Assembly: GCF_030814695.1 (NCBI RefSeq)
Contig: NZ_JAUSVL010000001.1
Location: forward strand, 3,198,227 to 3,262,226
From: Oligosphaera ethanolica
GTDB lineage: Bacteria > Verrucomicrobiota > Lentisphaeria > Oligosphaerales > Oligosphaeraceae
Direction: 5' to 3'
Length of the DNA stretch: 64,000 bases
Numbering within the stretch: position 1 is the first letter of the stretch; each line of letters begins with the position of its first letter. Below are positions 62,747-64,000 of this stretch, one piece after another. A program made the position numbers and the translations under genes. The notes under the pieces were generated by a model. The model saw only the letters and a program-made list of their open reading frames with translations. It did no database searches and was not told the origin of the DNA.

Positions 62747-63412
62747 TTGCGGATGGGGGACGAGGGCAAACCACCAATCAGCAATTGCCGGATGAGAACA
62801 GGGCCGCTCGGTAATGGGTCAGTGTACACCCCGGCGCTTCGCTGGGACAATTTGCAGGAAACCCACGGCCTGTCGCCGCCCAGCTATTACACATGGGTGG
62901 CTAACCAGGCAGCGGATTTCATAGGAGCAATGCTCTTCACATAGCATGCGGCAATCGCCGGCGATGAGTTGATTGGTAACCATGCACAAGATCATTCGCC
63001 GAGGTTTTGAGCACCGAAGGTGCGCCCTAAGATAGCCCAGGGCAAGCGCCCGCAGGGCGCGTCGCCCTGGGTAAGGTGCCCCATCCCAAAAGAGCCCTGA
63101 AGGGGCGGCCTAAAAGACCTGCGACGAAGGGTCACAGCGCAAAATTGCCGCAGCAATCAATGAGTTCCATTGCCTCTTTGGCTCCAGTCAGCTTCGCCGA
63201 CTGAAGCCAAAGAGGCTGAGGAACACGGACCAATATGGCGCGCTACCCAGGGCGGCGCGCGCCTTCGGCGCCGCTTGCCCTGGGCTGGTATGCTTCGCGC
63301 TTTCAGCGCTTCTGCCGCTTCGCGGCGGAAATGCACGACGAGAAAAGGCTGCTTGGTTGAACAAGTGCCATGGATACCGTTAAATGAAGAGCATCGGTTT
63401 CATAGGAGTGAT
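62747..63412 (+). repeat. Composite repeat element, second near-intact copy (modules B and A)
   Basis: 62,818-62,872 repeats the 19,037 unit start, and 62,886-63,412 repeats 19,334-19,864 with few changes. Module B has hairpin GCACC GAA GGTGC from 63,011. Module A has its 61-nt hairpin at 63,164-63,224, where C-to-T on the left is matched by G-to-A on the right at one pair (GGCTCC/GAAGCC), with one remaining mismatch. Its second hairpin starts at 63,246 with GC-rich inner arms. Confidence 0.9.
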
Positions 63413-63740
63413 TGAGAATAACCGGCTGCCAGTGCCGCCTCTTGACTGGCGGGATACTGGGCGTTTTTATGGACGCCATGGACGCTATGGACACCATGGA
63501 CGCCGCCAATCAGTCCTCGGAGTCCAAGCAGTCCACAACCGGTCCCCGGTGTCCAAGGTGTCAATCCCCATGGTCCAGAAAGTCCCTACGGTCCAATCCA
63601 TGGGACCATGCCTCATGAGTCCGTGAGTCCTCGCCCCAGCGCGCAGCAGCCAATAAATGCCGCCGGGACGGCGGCGCTCCCAGGGGAAAGACTGCCGCCG
63701 GGACGGCGGCGGGGCATGTTCGAGGTGGGAAGGGGTGTGA
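63413..63740. repeat. ATGGACGCC 9-bp array and degenerate GTCC-rich tract
   Basis: Units ATGGACGCC, ATGGACGCT, ATGGACACC and ATGGACGCC start at 63,469, 63,478, 63,487 and 63,496. A stretch rich in GTCC at irregular near-9-bp spacing (to ~63,600) looks like a decayed array on the other strand. Two GCCGCCGGGACGGCGGC hairpin units follow at ~63,658 and 63,691. No gene is seen. Confidence 0.75.
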
Positions 63741-64000
63741 TTAGGCGTCGGATTTGGCGGTGGCGTCGTCTTTGAAGAGTGCTTCGTCGATACCGAGGAG
63801 TTTGCGGGCCTGTTCGCGGAGTTTGTACTTTTGGATTTTGCCGCTGGCGGTTTGTGGGAAAGCGTCGACCAGGAAGAAATGCCTGGGGGTTTTGTAATAG
63901 GCGATTTTGTCTTTGCAGAAATCGCGGAAGTCCTCGGGTTCGGCGACGATGCCTTCTTTGAGGATGATGAACGCGCCGACGATTTCGCCGTATTTCTGGT
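63741..64000 (-). CDS. AMP-dependent acyl-CoA synthetase, C-terminal part (cut by window edge)
   Basis: The reverse strand from the window end to the TAA at 63,743-63,741 encodes 85 residues with no stop. The sequence [33 protein letters not shown] and [17 protein letters not shown] is the C-terminal domain of the AMP-forming acyl-CoA synthetase/ligase superfamily, with the catalytic Lys of the SGKIQK motif. It activates a fatty or other carboxylic acid as acyl-AMP and then acyl-CoA. The N-terminal ~450 residues lie outside the window. The chain specificity cannot be judged from this piece. Confidence 0.88.
   Translation of the reverse strand, partial: QKYGEIVGAFIILKEGIVAEPEDFRDFCKDKIAYYKTPRHFFLVDAFPQTASGKIQKYKLREQARKLLGIDEALFKDDATAKSDA

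Overview
The window looks like chromosomal DNA from a GC-rich, Gram-negative, probably anaerobic or fermentative carbohydrate degrader of the PVC superphylum, most likely Lentisphaerota (Victivallis/Lentisphaera-like). This is inferred, not proven. Supporting signs are a pseudopilin with the [18 protein letters not shown] leader and a VDGHVEWF tail, large secreted right-handed beta-helix enzymes, GH42/GHL6-type proteins, Tat-exported Gfo/Idh/MocA oxidoreductases, an anaerobic sulfatase-maturase, a PEP-CTERM-like tail, and a PPi-type phosphofructokinase plus pyruvate phosphate dikinase. No rRNA, tRNA, CRISPR array, transposase or phage gene was found.

Layout. 1-11 kb: a divergent type I dehydroquinase-like gene, a GHL6-like glycosidase, manA, an S1-domain protein, grpE-dnaJ and a secreted HEAT-repeat protein. 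11-16 kb (minus strand): nucleoside hydrolase, truA, dut and a GT39-like membrane glycosyltransferase. 16-19 kb: pseudopilin, a secreted protein with a sorting tail, and a nitroreductase, set among repeats. 20-26.5 kb (minus): beta-helix protein, OppF-like ATPase, PPi-PFK, SDR and a short alaS. 27-34.5 kb: dapA, a membrane protein, a DMT exporter, a tiny basic protein, ppdK and a Usp-EIIA fusion. 35-41 kb (minus): a three-gene secreted operon of Gfo/Idh/MocA oxidoreductase, TIM-barrel plus discoidin-like protein, and GH42-like protein. 42-52 kb: acyl-ACP thioesterase, two beta-helix glycosidase-like proteins, and a VWA/DUF58 module. 52-60 kb: SGNH hydrolase, EboD-like cyclase, substrate-binding-protein/permease fusion, permease with a large outside insert, and EboE-like TIM barrel. 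60-64 kb: anSME radical SAM protein with an SEC-C tail, a HigBA-type toxin-antitoxin pair, repeats, and the 3' end of an acyl-CoA synthetase gene.

The most notable coding unit is 51.9-59.9 kb. It combines two enzymes known from ebo clusters with an unusual two-gene ABC permease system whose extracytoplasmic parts are built into the permeases. The most notable non-coding signal is a dispersed structured repeat. Its 61-nt hairpin module occurs five times with compensatory base changes and belongs to a ~0.5-kb composite element present twice almost intact. There are also many short tandem arrays, most with a 9-bp unit containing GGAC, and one exact 10-bp array of 31 units.

Metabolically, the genes suggest extracellular breakdown of plant or algal polysaccharides, sugar uptake, PPi-dependent glycolysis (PPi-PFK, PPDK), and hexose and uronate interconversion (ManA, SDR).
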